From: an uncultured Oscillospiraceae bacterium | Lineage (GTDB): Bacteria; Bacillota; Clostridia; Oscillospirales; Oscillospiraceae | Reading direction: 5' to 3' | DNA: 20,839 nt | Assembly: GCA_947631805.1 (NCBI GenBank) | Contig: CANRNA010000006.1 | Coordinates: 1 to 20,839, forward strand | Shown here: positions 6,159 to 13,478 of the stretch, piece by piece | How positions within the stretch are numbered: the stretch's first letter is position 1 | How the letters are laid out: the number at the start of each line of letters is the position of its first letter | The notes under the pieces: model-generated | Told to the model about the DNA's origin: nothing | The model's input: the letters and a program-made list of their open reading frames with translations, nothing else | Database searches by the model: none | Made by a program: the position numbers and the translations under genes

Positions 6159-6893
6159 GTTCTTGGAAACCTCCTTCACCTTTGTACCGGGCGCTCTCAC
6201 CAGGGAGGAGAGCACCTCCAATTCCACGCCGTACCGCTTGGCGAGCTGCACGGAGCGGTTCATCAGCACCTGCGCCCCCATGCTGGCGAGCTCCAGCATC
6301 TCGTCGTAGGTGATCTCTTCCAGCTTTTTGGCCTCCGGCACCTTCCGGGGGTCAGAGGTGTAAACGCCCTCCACGTCCGTGAATATCTGGCAGCGGTCGG
6401 CGTGGAGCGCGGCGGCCAGGGCCACGGCGGTGGCGTCGCTGCCCCCCCGGCCCAGGGTGGTGTAATCGTCGAACTTGTTGACGCCCTGGAACCCGGCCAC
6501 CAGCACGATGCGCTTTTTGTCCAGCTCCCGGCGCAGCCGCTCGGTGTATATCCGGCGAATGCGGGCCGAACCGTAGACCGTGTCGGTGCGGATGCCCACC
6601 TGCCAGCCGGTGAGGGACACCACGGGCAGACCCATGCCCTCCAGGCACATGGCCATCAGGGCGATGGACTGCTGCTCTCCCGTGGTCAGGAGCATGTCGA
6701 GCTCCCGCTTGGAGGGGTTCGGGTTTATCTCGGCGGCCTTGTCCAGCAGCTCGTCGGTGGTATCGCCCTGGGCGGAGAGCACGACCACCAGGTCATGTCC
6801 CATCAAAAAGCTCTCGGCGATGATGCCCGCCACGTTCCGGATGCGCTCCGCGTTGGCCACGGAGGAACCGCCGAATTTCTGTACGATCAGCAT
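5685..6893 (-). CDS. lysC: Aspartate kinase (aspartokinase II type)
   Basis: 402-residue cytoplasmic enzyme that phosphorylates aspartate, the first step toward lysine, threonine and methionine. The N-terminal kinase domain opens MLIVQKFGGSSV (Lys6, GGSS loop) and runs to about residue 235; two ACT domains occupy about 255-330 and 335-400 for feedback control. Length and layout match monofunctional Bacillus LysC-type enzymes (about 408 aa). The ATG at 6893 is preferred, about 11 nt from GGAG; a TTG at 6902 is only 2 nt from that site. Last gene of pheB-hom-lysC, 49 nt after hom. No lysine riboswitch precedes it. An internal in-frame start (6158) probably makes a separate ACT-only subunit. Confidence 0.95.
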   Translation of the reverse strand: MLIVQKFGGSSVANAERIRNVAGIIAESFLMGHDLVVVLSAQGDTTDELLDKAAEINPNPSKRELDMLLTTGEQQSIALMAMCLEGMGLPVVSLTGWQVGIRTDTVYGSARIRRIYTERLRRELDKKRIVLVAGFQGVNKFDDYTTLGRGGSDATAVALAAALHADRCQIFTDVEGVYTSDPRKVPEAKKLEEITYDEMLELASMGAQVLMNRSVQLAKRYGVELEVLSSLVRAPGTKVKEVSKNMEEMKITGIAKDEHVARVTVVKVADRPGSAFRVLNAVSKAGVDVDMIIQANGREETNDMSFVVAEGDAQRAYDALMERRSAIGFDHVSLDRDIAKVSVVGAGMMSSAGIASLVFEALNDEHINIQMINTSEIKISCVIDAPSADRAVSAIHRKFFES

Positions 6894-6942
6894 GTATTTC
6901 AAGTCTCCTTATATTTTCGCTCGGGGCTCGCGCCCGACCATT

Positions 6943-8139
6943 CTATGCCAGCACCCGCCAGAAGGCCCGGCCCCCTATCCCGGCGGCCAGGGGCTCCAGC
7001 TCCGTCCGGCTCAGGGGCCGGGTGATGAAGCCGCACTCCCGGGTGGAGCCGTAAATAGGCCGCGCCTCGGGGAAGAGCTGATGTATCTCTCCGGGAGAGC
7101 TCTCCAGACGCACATACCAGGGGCTGACAAGCTCCCGCTCCGGGGCCAGGACCCCGCCGGGACTGCCCAGGTCCGGTATCATGGGGTCGCCCCTGTGGCG
7201 CACCGCGTCGGCGATGTCCGCCGCCACGGCGCTGGCGGTGGGACGGCGGCCCGCGCCGGGTCCGCAGAAGATGACCTCTCCCACAGCGCTGCCCCGGACG
7301 GCGCAGGCGTTCATCACGCCGCTGATAGAGGCAAGGGTGTGCTCCTGGGGGATGAGGTGGGGCTCCACGAAGGCGCAGCACCCGCCGGGAGCCCTGGCCG
7401 CCCGGCCCAGCAGCTTCACGGCGTAGCCCAGCGCCCGGGCCAGCTCCATATCCACCGGGGCCACGGCGGTGATGCCGGTGGTGGGTATCTTCATCGGGTC
7501 CATGTTGGCCCCGAAGGACAGGTCCGCCAGGATGGCGGTCTTCCGGCAGGCGTCGATGCCCTCCACGTCGGCGGTGGGGTCCGCCTCGGCGTAGCCCAGC
7601 TCCTGGGCTTTTTTCAGCGCCTCGGCGAAGCTCTGGCCCTGGGCCTCCATGGCCGTGAGGATGTAGTTGGTGGTGCCGTTCAAAATGCCGTACACCTCGT
7701 CGATGCGGTTGGCCGCCAAGCACCGGCAGAGGGGCCGCAGCAGGGGGATGCCCCCGCCCACGCTGCCCTCGAAGAGATAGCTCACGTTGTGCTCCCTGGC
7801 CAGGGCGGCCAGCTCCAGGCCGTGGGCGGCCACCAGCTCCTTGTTGCTGGAAACCACGCTCTTTCCGGCCAGGATGGCCCGGCGGGAGTACTCATAAGCG
7901 GCGGTGGCGCCGCCCATGACCTCCGCTACCACGGCCACGGAGGGATCGTTCTCGATGATGGAAAAGTCCCGGACCAGCTTGTCCCGCCAGGGGCTGTCGG
8001 GAAGATCCCGGCGCACCAGGATATAGGCCAGCTCCAGCTCGTCACCGGCGGCGGCAGCCAGCTTTTCCCGCTGCTCGGCCATTACCTCCGCCAAGCCGCC
8101 GCCCACTGTGCCGAAGCCCAGTATAGCGTATTTTACCAT
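6943..8139 (-). CDS. hom: Homoserine dehydrogenase
   Basis: 398-residue enzyme that reduces aspartate semialdehyde to homoserine, on the branch to threonine and methionine. The Rossmann start is AILGFGTVGGG (residues 5-15); SSNKELVA holds Lys100; GILNGTTNYIL is at 151-161. The catalytic segment EADPTADVEGIDACRK holds Glu185, Asp196 and Lys200. The C-terminal 60 residues resemble a short, degenerate ACT domain; the protein is about 30 residues shorter than the ~430-residue Bacillus form. ATG at 8139 follows AGGAGG with a 5-nt gap. It begins 10 nt after pheB and is followed 49 nt later by lysC, forming one operon. Confidence 0.95.
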   Translation of the reverse strand: MVKYAILGFGTVGGGLAEVMAEQREKLAAAAGDELELAYILVRRDLPDSPWRDKLVRDFSIIENDPSVAVVAEVMGGATAAYEYSRRAILAGKSVVSSNKELVAAHGLELAALAREHNVSYLFEGSVGGGIPLLRPLCRCLAANRIDEVYGILNGTTNYILTAMEAQGQSFAEALKKAQELGYAEADPTADVEGIDACRKTAILADLSFGANMDPMKIPTTGITAVAPVDMELARALGYAVKLLGRAARAPGGCCAFVEPHLIPQEHTLASISGVMNACAVRGSAVGEVIFCGPGAGRRPTASAVAADIADAVRHRGDPMIPDLGSPGGVLAPERELVSPWYVRLESSPGEIHQLFPEARPIYGSTRECGFITRPLSRTELEPLAAGIGGRAFWRVLA

Positions 8140-8149
8140 GGCCGCCTCC

Positions 8150-8596
8150 TCAGCCCGCCGCCACGGCGGCCTTGATGACCCCGTCGATAGCGCCCAGCCG
8201 GGACAGGAGCGTCTCGGCGGAGGTGTCCAGGGCGGTCATGTCCGCCGTGATGGTCACCGGGGCCGCCCCGTTGGTGGGGATGCCCTGGTTGATGGTGAGG
8301 ATGTTCGCCCCGGTGTCGGCGAAAACGGCCAGCACCTCGCTCAGAAGGCCCATCTGGTGGCGGAGCATGATCTGGAAGGTGACGATGCGCCCGCCGGCGA
8401 TGTTCTGAAAGGGCATGACCGAGTTTTTATATTTGTAATAGGCGGAGCGGGAGATGCCCACCTGCTCGGCGGCCTCCGCCACGGTCTGGGCCCGGCCCGT
8501 GTCCAAAAGCTCCTGGGCCTGGGTCACCCGGATGAAAACCTCCGGCAAGGCGTCACCGGCTACCAAATAGAACTGTCCCTGTCCGCTGTTATTCAT
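8150..8596 (-). CDS. pheB: ACT-domain HTH protein (PheB / UPF0735 family)
   Basis: 148-residue protein with two parts. Residues about 22-64 look like a small helix-turn-helix (TVAEAAEQVGISRSAYYKYK), and 71-146 form an ACT domain (IVTFQIMLRHQMGLLSEVL..., with ANILTINQGIP). This is the UPF0735/PheB layout found next to hom in many Clostridia. ACT domains usually bind amino acids, so the protein may sense threonine, homoserine or phenylalanine. I chose ATG 8596 because GGGAGG lies 7-8 nt upstream; the open frame to 8647 would read through the promoter. First gene of pheB-hom-lysC. No chorismate mutase gene is adjacent, so the PheB name is by similarity only. It may regulate its own operon through the palindrome at 8658-8673. 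Confidence 0.85.
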   Translation of the reverse strand: MNNSGQGQFYLVAGDALPEVFIRVTQAQELLDTGRAQTVAEAAEQVGISRSAYYKYKNSVMPFQNIAGGRIVTFQIMLRHQMGLLSEVLAVFADTGANILTINQGIPTNGAAPVTITADMTALDTSAETLLSRLGAIDGVIKAAVAAG

Positions 8597-8637
8597 GAAA
8601 TGTCCTCCCTTTGTGGTCGTTTGTCCACGTGACGTGT

Positions 8638-8666
8638 ATATTACCATGTTTGCACAGAATATGCAA
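8638..8666 (-). promoter_or_regulatory. Sigma-A promoter of pheB-hom-lysC
   Basis: Minus-strand -35 TTGCAT (8661-8666), 17-bp spacer, -10 TAATAT (8638-8643). The predicted leader is only about 35 nt, too short for a T-box or lysine riboswitch, so control is probably at initiation. Confidence 0.8.
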
Positions 8667-8673
8667 GCATATT
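8658..8673. promoter_or_regulatory. Operator-like palindrome over the pheB -35 box
   Basis: AATATGCAAGCATATT is a 16-bp inverted repeat, perfect 7-bp arms around AA, covering the whole -35 hexamer. It is AT-rich in a GC-rich setting and lies outside any coding region, as expected of a dimeric repressor site. Confidence 0.55.
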
Positions 8674-8683
8674 TTCCGTAAGA

Positions 8684-9553
8684 TCAAAAGTTGTCGAAAA
8701 CGGGCGGCGTTTCGGCCCGGTCCCGGTCGTAATCGTCCAGGAAAGAGTGCTCCCGGCCCTGGGATTTATAGCCGGGGAAGGTGTCCAGGCACACCGCGTG
8801 CAGGGCGGTGAAAATGCTCTTTTCGATGTTGGGCTCCTCCTGGCGCAGGCGGCGGAGCAGCTCCTTCACCTCCTGGCGCTTGGAGGTGAGCTCGCCGGTG
8901 GCGGTCCCCTCCGTCAGACGGCAGGCGCAGCGGAGAAATTCCAGGCCGTTGTACCGGGCCCAGGACACGATGGCATCCTCATGGACGCAGTACAGGGGAC
9001 GGATGAGCTCCATGCCGGGAAAGTTGGTGCTGTGGAGCTTGGGCAGCATGGCCTGGAGCTGGGCCCCGTAGAACATGCCGATGAGGGTGGTCTCTATCAC
9101 GTCGCTGAAGTGGTGGCCCAGGGCGATCTTGTTGCAGCCCAGCTCCTGGGCCTTGCTGTAAAGATACCCCCGGCGCATCCGGGCGCACAGATAGCAGGGA
9201 TTGCGGTCGGTGCTGTTCGCGGCGGCGAAGATGTCCGTCTCAAAGACGGTCACCGGCACCTCCAGCAGGGCGGCGTTGGCCTCCAGCTTCCGGCGGTTGG
9301 CCGGGCTGTAGCCTGGGTCCATGACAAGAAAGGTCAGCTCAAAGGGCACCTCGCTGTGGCGGTGGAGCTGCTGCATGACCTTGGCCATCAGCATGGAGTC
9401 CTTGCCCCCGGAGATACACACGGCGATACGGTCCCCGGCGCGGATGAGCTCATAGCGCTTCACCGCCTCCACGAAGGGGCGCCATATCGTCTTCCGGTAT
9501 TTGGTGATGATGCTCCGCTCGGCGATCTGGCAGGGTCCCAGGGTCCTGGCCAC
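8684..9553 (-). CDS. TtcA-like PP-loop ATPase (tRNA thiolation family)
   Basis: 289-residue member of the TtcA/TilS PP-loop superfamily. It has the ATP pyrophosphatase loop SGGKDS (48-53), a CxxC pair (Cys120, Cys123) and a later cysteine cluster CAC (209, 211). In TtcA, two CxxC cysteines and one distal cysteine hold a [4Fe-4S] cluster used to put sulfur on C32 of tRNA. GHHFSDVIETTLIGMFYGAQ (146-165) is the other conserved block. The start is GTG at 9553, fixed by AGGAGG 7 nt upstream. A likely extended -10 (TGATATACT, 9593-9601) precedes it. It faces away from the next small gene and is followed by the pheB promoter with no obvious terminator. The exact tRNA target in this lineage is uncertain. 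Confidence 0.85.
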   Translation of the reverse strand: MARTLGPCQIAERSIITKYRKTIWRPFVEAVKRYELIRAGDRIAVCISGGKDSMLMAKVMQQLHRHSEVPFELTFLVMDPGYSPANRRKLEANAALLEVPVTVFETDIFAAANSTDRNPCYLCARMRRGYLYSKAQELGCNKIALGHHFSDVIETTLIGMFYGAQLQAMLPKLHSTNFPGMELIRPLYCVHEDAIVSWARYNGLEFLRCACRLTEGTATGELTSKRQEVKELLRRLRQEEPNIEKSIFTALHAVCLDTFPGYKSQGREHSFLDDYDRDRAETPPVFDNF

Positions 9554-9592
9554 GGCCGCGCCTCCTTTCCTCTCCGGCGTTCGGTCTTTTCC

Positions 9593-9601
9593 AGTATATC
9601 A
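9593..9601 (-). promoter_or_regulatory. Extended -10 promoter of the TtcA-like gene
   Basis: Minus strand TG-A-TATACT, an extended -10 without a good -35 at the right distance (a TTGACA lies too close, 7 bp upstream). Confidence 0.5.
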
Positions 9602-9642
9602 CCCCTGTCAACACTGGCATATATTGGCGGGGAGGGATGGGA

Positions 9643-9921
9643 ATGCCGGAGGAAAAAAGCGGGCCCGCCGCCCGCCGGGACGGCCAGACCCCCGCCGAGG
9701 GGGAGCGCGGCCGCCGGTCCATGGGCCGGGTGCGGTTCGAGACGGGCACGGCTGTGCTGTTCGCGGCCATGGGGAGCATGCTGCTGCTGGCGCTGCTGGA
9801 CGTGTTTTTCACCATGAGCAGCGATTTGGTGAGCAGCGCCTTCGAGGCGTTCAAGCTCATCGCTGTCACGGTGCTGGGGTACATTTTCGGGGCCAATCAC
9901 ACGAAAACGGACCAGGATTGA
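9643..9921 (+). CDS. Small membrane protein of unknown function
   Basis: 92 residues, not recognised. The first 28 are polar and rich in charged residues, Gly and Pro (MPEEKSGPAARRDGQ...). Two hydrophobic helices follow: about 35-56 (GTAVLFAAMGSMLLLALLDVFF) and about 65-83 (FKLIAVTVLGYIFGAN), with a short polar loop and a charged tail (HTKTDQD). I prefer ATG 9643, about 7 nt after GGAGG, to ATG 9637, which touches the ribosome site. Codon use matches its neighbours and the ribosome site is strong, so it is probably real. The layout recalls small two-helix proteins in phage and integrative elements, but nothing else nearby supports a mobile origin. No sure promoter is visible; TATATT at 9620-9625 lacks a -35. 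Confidence 0.6.
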   Translation: MPEEKSGPAARRDGQTPAEGERGRRSMGRVRFETGTAVLFAAMGSMLLLALLDVFFTMSSDLVSSAFEAFKLIAVTVLGYIFGANHTKTDQD

Positions 9922-9946
9922 CCGGGGCCGGGGAAGGGCGTATAAT
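9918..9946 (+). promoter_or_regulatory. Sigma-A promoter of the isochorismatase-family gene
   Basis: -35 TTGACC (9918-9923), 17-bp spacer and a perfect -10 TATAAT (9941-9946). The -35 overlaps the stop codon of the small membrane protein gene. Confidence 0.85.
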
Positions 9947-9975
9947 GGGCGAAAAACCAAGGGAGGCAGCACGCC

Positions 9976-10674
9976 ATGAGAGAGAACGTCACCCGGTCGG
10001 CCCTGCTGGTCATCGACATGGAGATGGGATTTTTGTCCCCCGCGTCGCCCCACTGCATCCCGGCGGCGGCCGGGACCGTGCCCGCCGTCTGCCGGGCGGT
10101 GGAGACGGCACGGGACAAGGGCATCCCGGTGTTTTTCGTCAAGCGGCTCTACCGGGGGGACGGCAGCGACGTGGAGCTGGCACGCTGGGAGAGCTGGCGG
10201 GCGGGAGGCCGGGCCATGGCCCCCGGGTCCGCCGGACCCATCGGCGCCCAGGCCCCGGAGGGCCTGCGGCCCCAGCCGGGGGACTACACCGTCATCAAAC
10301 CCCGGTGGAGCGCCTTTTTCCAGACGGAGCTGGACCTGATACTCCGGCGGCTGGGGGTGCGCACGGTCATCCTGGCGGGGACCACGACCCCCAACTGCGT
10401 CCGCGCCACCTTTTATGACGCCAGCGCCCTGGACTACAACGTGGTGGTGCTCAGCGACTGCACCTCCTCCCGGAGCGAGGCGGTCCAGCGGGCCAATCTG
10501 GAGGATATGGCCTGCATGGGGGCTGTGGTCATGACAGAGGAGGCGTTTCGCGCCTACGGGCCGGACACGGTCCCGGACGTGCTGGAGCGCATCCGGGCCG
10601 ACAGAGATACGGCCCCCGCGCCGGAGACCTTCCAGTCCGGCCCGGAGGGCGTGGCCGCTGTGGACCGGTGGTGA
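9976..10674 (+). CDS. Isochorismatase-family cysteine hydrolase
   Basis: 232-residue cytoplasmic hydrolase of the isochorismatase-like superfamily. The catalytic triad is visible: Asp14 in LLVIDMEMGF, Lys108 in VIKPRWSAF and Cys141 in AGTTTPNCV, and the cis-peptide region before the cysteine is conserved. A tail of about 30 residues after the fold is Pro/Ala-rich. Members hydrolyse nicotinamide, N-carbamoyl compounds, isochorismate or related amides; the substrate cannot be told from sequence alone. The ATG has GGGAGG about 10 nt upstream. It stands alone behind its own promoter, and shares a bidirectional terminator with the convergent CNNM genes. No pathway partner is adjacent. Confidence 0.9.
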   Translation: MRENVTRSALLVIDMEMGFLSPASPHCIPAAAGTVPAVCRAVETARDKGIPVFFVKRLYRGDGSDVELARWESWRAGGRAMAPGSAGPIGAQAPEGLRPQPGDYTVIKPRWSAFFQTELDLILRRLGVRTVILAGTTTPNCVRATFYDASALDYNVVVLSDCTSSRSEAVQRANLEDMACMGAVVMTEEAFRAYGPDTVPDVLERIRADRDTAPAPETFQSGPEGVAAVDRW

Positions 10675-10685
10675 CGGGAAAAATA

Positions 10686-10727
10686 AAAATGAGCGCTTTC
10701 CAGAACGGAAAGCGCTCAGCATTTTAT
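10686..10727. terminator. Bidirectional intrinsic terminator
   Basis: Perfect 12-bp stem TGAGCGCTTTCC / GGAAAGCGCTCA (10690-10701 with 10707-10718), 5-nt loop. It is followed on the plus strand by GCATTTTATT and on the minus strand by ATTTTTATTTTT. It separates the convergent isochorismatase-family gene and the CNNM pair. Confidence 0.92.
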
Positions 10728-11998
10728 TCCTCTTTCCGGGGCTTGCGGGTCACCCGGACCTTTTCCACCCGCTTGTCATCCGCCTCCAGGACGGTGATCT
10801 CCAGGTCCTCCCAGTTGACCACGCAGCCCGGCGGGGCGTAGCCCTCCACCAGCTCCATGACCCAGCCGCCCACGGTCTCGCTCTTGATGTCCGCCAGCTC
10901 GTCCTCCCGGTCCAAAAGCTCCAGCAGGTCCTCGATGGGCAGGTCTCCGTCCAGCTCCCAGCTGTCCTCGGAGGTCTTGACCACGTCCTGCTCCACCTCG
11001 TCCGTCTCGTCCCAGATGTCGCCCACCAGGTGTTCCAGCACATCCTCCATGGTGATGACCCCGGCAGTGCCGCCGTACTCGTCGGTGACGATGGCCAAAT
11101 GGGTCTGGCGCTCCCGGAGCTTTTCCAGCACAGCGGGGAGCTTTACGGTCTTGTATATCCAGCAGGGCTCGGTGAGCAGACTGCGCAGGTCTATCTCGCC
11201 GCCCTCCAGCAGCGCCCGGTAAAGGCTGTTCTGGTGGAGCACGCCGATGATGTTGTCCGTGTCGCCCTCATACACCGGCAGCCGGGAGTAGGGCACGTCC
11301 TGTACCTGGCGGAGGATGTCCTCCAGGCTGTCGTCTATGTCCAGGGCGGTCATGTCCACCCGCGCGGTCATGGCTTGGCTGGCGGACACCTCTCCGAAAT
11401 CCAGGGCCGCCTGGAGCAGCTCCCCCTGGCCGTCGTCCAGCACGTCCTCGTCCTGGGCGGTCTCGATGATGGATTGCAGCTCCTCCACCGCCGCCTCCTG
11501 GGCGTCCTCGGGGGACTCCCCCTTGAAGGGCGCGGTGATGAGGTCGTTCAGATGCACGGCGCACCACACCAGGGGCCGCAGCGCCACGGACAGGGCCCGG
11601 ATGGGGCCAGCCACCGCCAGGGTCAGCCGGGTGGCGTTTTTTTTGGCCAATATCTTGGGCATGGTCTCCCCGAAGATGATGACCAGCACCGTGACCAGTA
11701 CCGTGGCCGCCGTGGAGCAAAGGCCCTCCGCCACGCCGGTGCCGACGGCGACGGTGATGGCGATGACGGAGCTTATGGAGCTGGACGCCACATTTACCAG
11801 GTTGTTGCCGATGAGGATGACCCCCAGGGTGCTGTCAAAGTCGTCCAGCAGGGCCAGGGCCGTCTTCGCTGTGCGGCTGCCGTCCTCCGCCGCGCCCTCC
11901 AGCCGCAGCCGGTTGGAGGCGGACAGGGCCATCTCCGAGGCGGAGAAAAATGCAGACAGGGCCAGGCACACCAAAAGCGCCAGAATGTACGGTATCAC
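10724..11998 (-). CDS. CNNM/CorC-type membrane protein (DUF21-CBS-CorC), copy 1
   Basis: 424-residue protein of the CNNM/CorB/HlyC family, implicated in Mg2+ transport. Domains in order: DUF21 transmembrane domain (about 1-185, with FFSASEMALSASNR near the start and FGETMPKILAKK at 109-120), a CBS pair (about 205-330, with YSRLPVYEGDTDNIIGVL and VTDEYGGTAGVITMEDVLE), and a C-terminal CorC_HlyC domain (about 345-420). The start is GTG at 11998, overlapping the stop of the upstream paralogue by 4 nt (GTGA), so translation is probably coupled. Both genes share the promoter at 13326-13354. The older haemolysin label for this family is misleading. Confidence 0.92.
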   Translation of the reverse strand: MIPYILALLVCLALSAFFSASEMALSASNRLRLEGAAEDGSRTAKTALALLDDFDSTLGVILIGNNLVNVASSSISSVIAITVAVGTGVAEGLCSTAATVLVTVLVIIFGETMPKILAKKNATRLTLAVAGPIRALSVALRPLVWCAVHLNDLITAPFKGESPEDAQEAAVEELQSIIETAQDEDVLDDGQGELLQAALDFGEVSASQAMTARVDMTALDIDDSLEDILRQVQDVPYSRLPVYEGDTDNIIGVLHQNSLYRALLEGGEIDLRSLLTEPCWIYKTVKLPAVLEKLRERQTHLAIVTDEYGGTAGVITMEDVLEHLVGDIWDETDEVEQDVVKTSEDSWELDGDLPIEDLLELLDREDELADIKSETVGGWVMELVEGYAPPGCVVNWEDLEITVLEADDKRVEKVRVTRKPRKEE

Positions 11999-13281
11999 GC
12001 CTGGGCACCCCCTTCCTCCGCCGTCTGGGGCAGACGGCGCACCGTCAGCTTCCGGATGCGGTGCTGATATACGTCGGAGACGGTGAACTCCAGCTCGTGA
12101 TAGACGAAGGTATCCCGCTGGACGGGCATCAGGTCAAAGTGCTCCAAGGTCCACTCGGCCAGGGGCTTGTGGATGAGCTCCTCGTTGTCCTCCGGGTCCT
12201 CATAGTCCAAAAACTCGAACAGCTCGTCCACGTCCACCCGTGCGTCCACCTCGTAGCGGCCGCCGCCGATGGGCTGGAAGAATTCCTGCACCTCGTCCTC
12301 CTCGTCCCATATCTCGCCCACCAACTCCTCCAGGATGTCCTCCACAGTCACCACGCCCAGGGTGCCCCCCCAGGCGTCGGTGACGATGGCCATGTTCTGG
12401 CGCTTCCGGCTCAGTTCCGGGAGCAGGTCGTCCACGTTGGTGGTGGCCGGGACGAAATAGGCCGGGTCCAGCAGGCCCCGCAGGTCCAGGGCCTCCCCCT
12501 GGGCCAGCCAGGCGCGGATGTACTTGCGTATCTGCAAAATGCCGATGATGTGGTCCGTGTCGCCCTCGTATACCGGCAGGCGGGTGTGCCGCTGGGACCG
12601 GATGAACTCGGTGGTCTGGGTCAGGGGCCAGGCCACGTCGATGGCGGCCATATCCACCCGTGCGGTGAGCACGTGCTCCACGGTTATGTCTCCGAACTCC
12701 AGCGCGGACTGGACCAGATCGCCCTGGTCCTCGTCCAGACTGCCCGCGTCGGTCATGTCCTCGATAAGGTCATACAGCTCGTCCTCTGTGACGGAGACCT
12801 CCCCCTCCCCCTTGGAGAGCCGGGCCGCCGCCTCGCCGATAGCCGTGAGCACAGCCGCCGCCGGGGAGAAAAAGTGCATAAAAAAGCACAGCGAACCGGC
12901 GGTGCCAAGACTGAACCGCTCGCTGTATTTTTTGGCTATGGTCTTGGGGAGCATCTCCCCCAGGAAGAACAGTACAAGCGTGGTGGCCACGGTCCCCCAC
13001 ACCACGGCGCCCATGCCCCAGTGCCTGGTCACGAATACGGTGACCACCGCCGCGGCCGCCAGGTGAGCGATATTGGTGCCGATGAGGATCGTGGTGATGG
13101 CCCGGTCAAAGTTGTCCAGGACCCAGAGAGCTTTCTTGGCCCGATGGTCGCCCCGCTCCTGCCGGGCGCGGATGCGCGCCTTGGACACGGACGCGAAGGC
13201 CGTCTCCGCGAAGGCGAAATACATGGCCATACCGATGAGAAGGAACAAAAACAGGATAGACAGCCAACTGCCATCATCCAT
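11995..13281 (-). CDS. CNNM/CorC-type membrane protein (DUF21-CBS-CorC), copy 2
   Basis: 428-residue paralogue of the next gene with the same layout: DUF21 membrane domain (about 1-190; FAFAETAFASVSKARI at 22-37, FLGEMLPKTIAKKYSE at 106-121), CBS pair (about 205-330; HTRLPVYEGDTDHIIGIL, VTDAWGGTLGVVTVEDILE) and CorC_HlyC domain (about 345-420). The SEMAL-type motif of copy 1 is AETAF here. ATG at 13281 follows a GAGGTGG site. It is the first gene of the pair, behind a near-consensus promoter. The two copies probably arose by tandem duplication; whether they pair with each other in the membrane is open. Confidence 0.92.
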   Translation of the reverse strand: MDDGSWLSILFLFLLIGMAMYFAFAETAFASVSKARIRARQERGDHRAKKALWVLDNFDRAITTILIGTNIAHLAAAAVVTVFVTRHWGMGAVVWGTVATTLVLFFLGEMLPKTIAKKYSERFSLGTAGSLCFFMHFFSPAAAVLTAIGEAAARLSKGEGEVSVTEDELYDLIEDMTDAGSLDEDQGDLVQSALEFGDITVEHVLTARVDMAAIDVAWPLTQTTEFIRSQRHTRLPVYEGDTDHIIGILQIRKYIRAWLAQGEALDLRGLLDPAYFVPATTNVDDLLPELSRKRQNMAIVTDAWGGTLGVVTVEDILEELVGEIWDEEDEVQEFFQPIGGGRYEVDARVDVDELFEFLDYEDPEDNEELIHKPLAEWTLEHFDLMPVQRDTFVYHELEFTVSDVYQHRIRKLTVRRLPQTAEEGGAQA

Positions 13282-13325
13282 TGGGAAAAACCACCTCTTA
13301 GCTTTCTCGGTAAAATCAATGTGGC

Positions 13326-13354
13326 ATTATAACATAAGATAAAAATTTAGTCAA
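13326..13354 (-). promoter_or_regulatory. Sigma-A promoter of the CNNM pair
   Basis: Minus-strand -35 TTGACT (13349-13354), 17-bp AT-rich spacer and perfect -10 TATAAT (13326-13331), about 45 bp upstream of the start codon. Confidence 0.88.
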
Positions 13355-13415
13355 CCAAGATGAACCAAAGGGCATCCGTGACTCCGTCCATGGCCCGCCC
13401 CGTAGGCGCGGGGCC

Positions 13416-13444
13416 TTGCGGTTTGGCGGGCGCGGGGGTATAAT
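13416..13444 (+). promoter_or_regulatory. Promoter of crcB
   Basis: -35 TTGCGG (13416-13421), 17-bp spacer, perfect -10 TATAAT (13439-13444). The leader is then only about 28 nt, which leaves no room for a fluoride riboswitch between the promoter and the gene. Confidence 0.75.
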
Positions 13445-13478
13445 GACGGCAGCGGCACGGCAGAAGGGAGGCAGGTCA

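Noticed and set aside
5499..7025. 508-codon plus-strand open frame across the lysC region
   Set aside because: It lies opposite aspartate kinase, has no ribosome site and low-complexity His/Gly/Leu content.
8597..8647. Longer N-terminus for the ACT-domain protein, or a T-box leader
   Set aside because: The stretch holds the promoter -10 and the ribosome site; about 35 nt of leader is too short for a T-box or lysine riboswitch.
13355..13478. Fluoride riboswitch before crcB
   Set aside because: The promoter leaves only about 28 nt of leader, and no fluoride-aptamer core sequence was recognised upstream.
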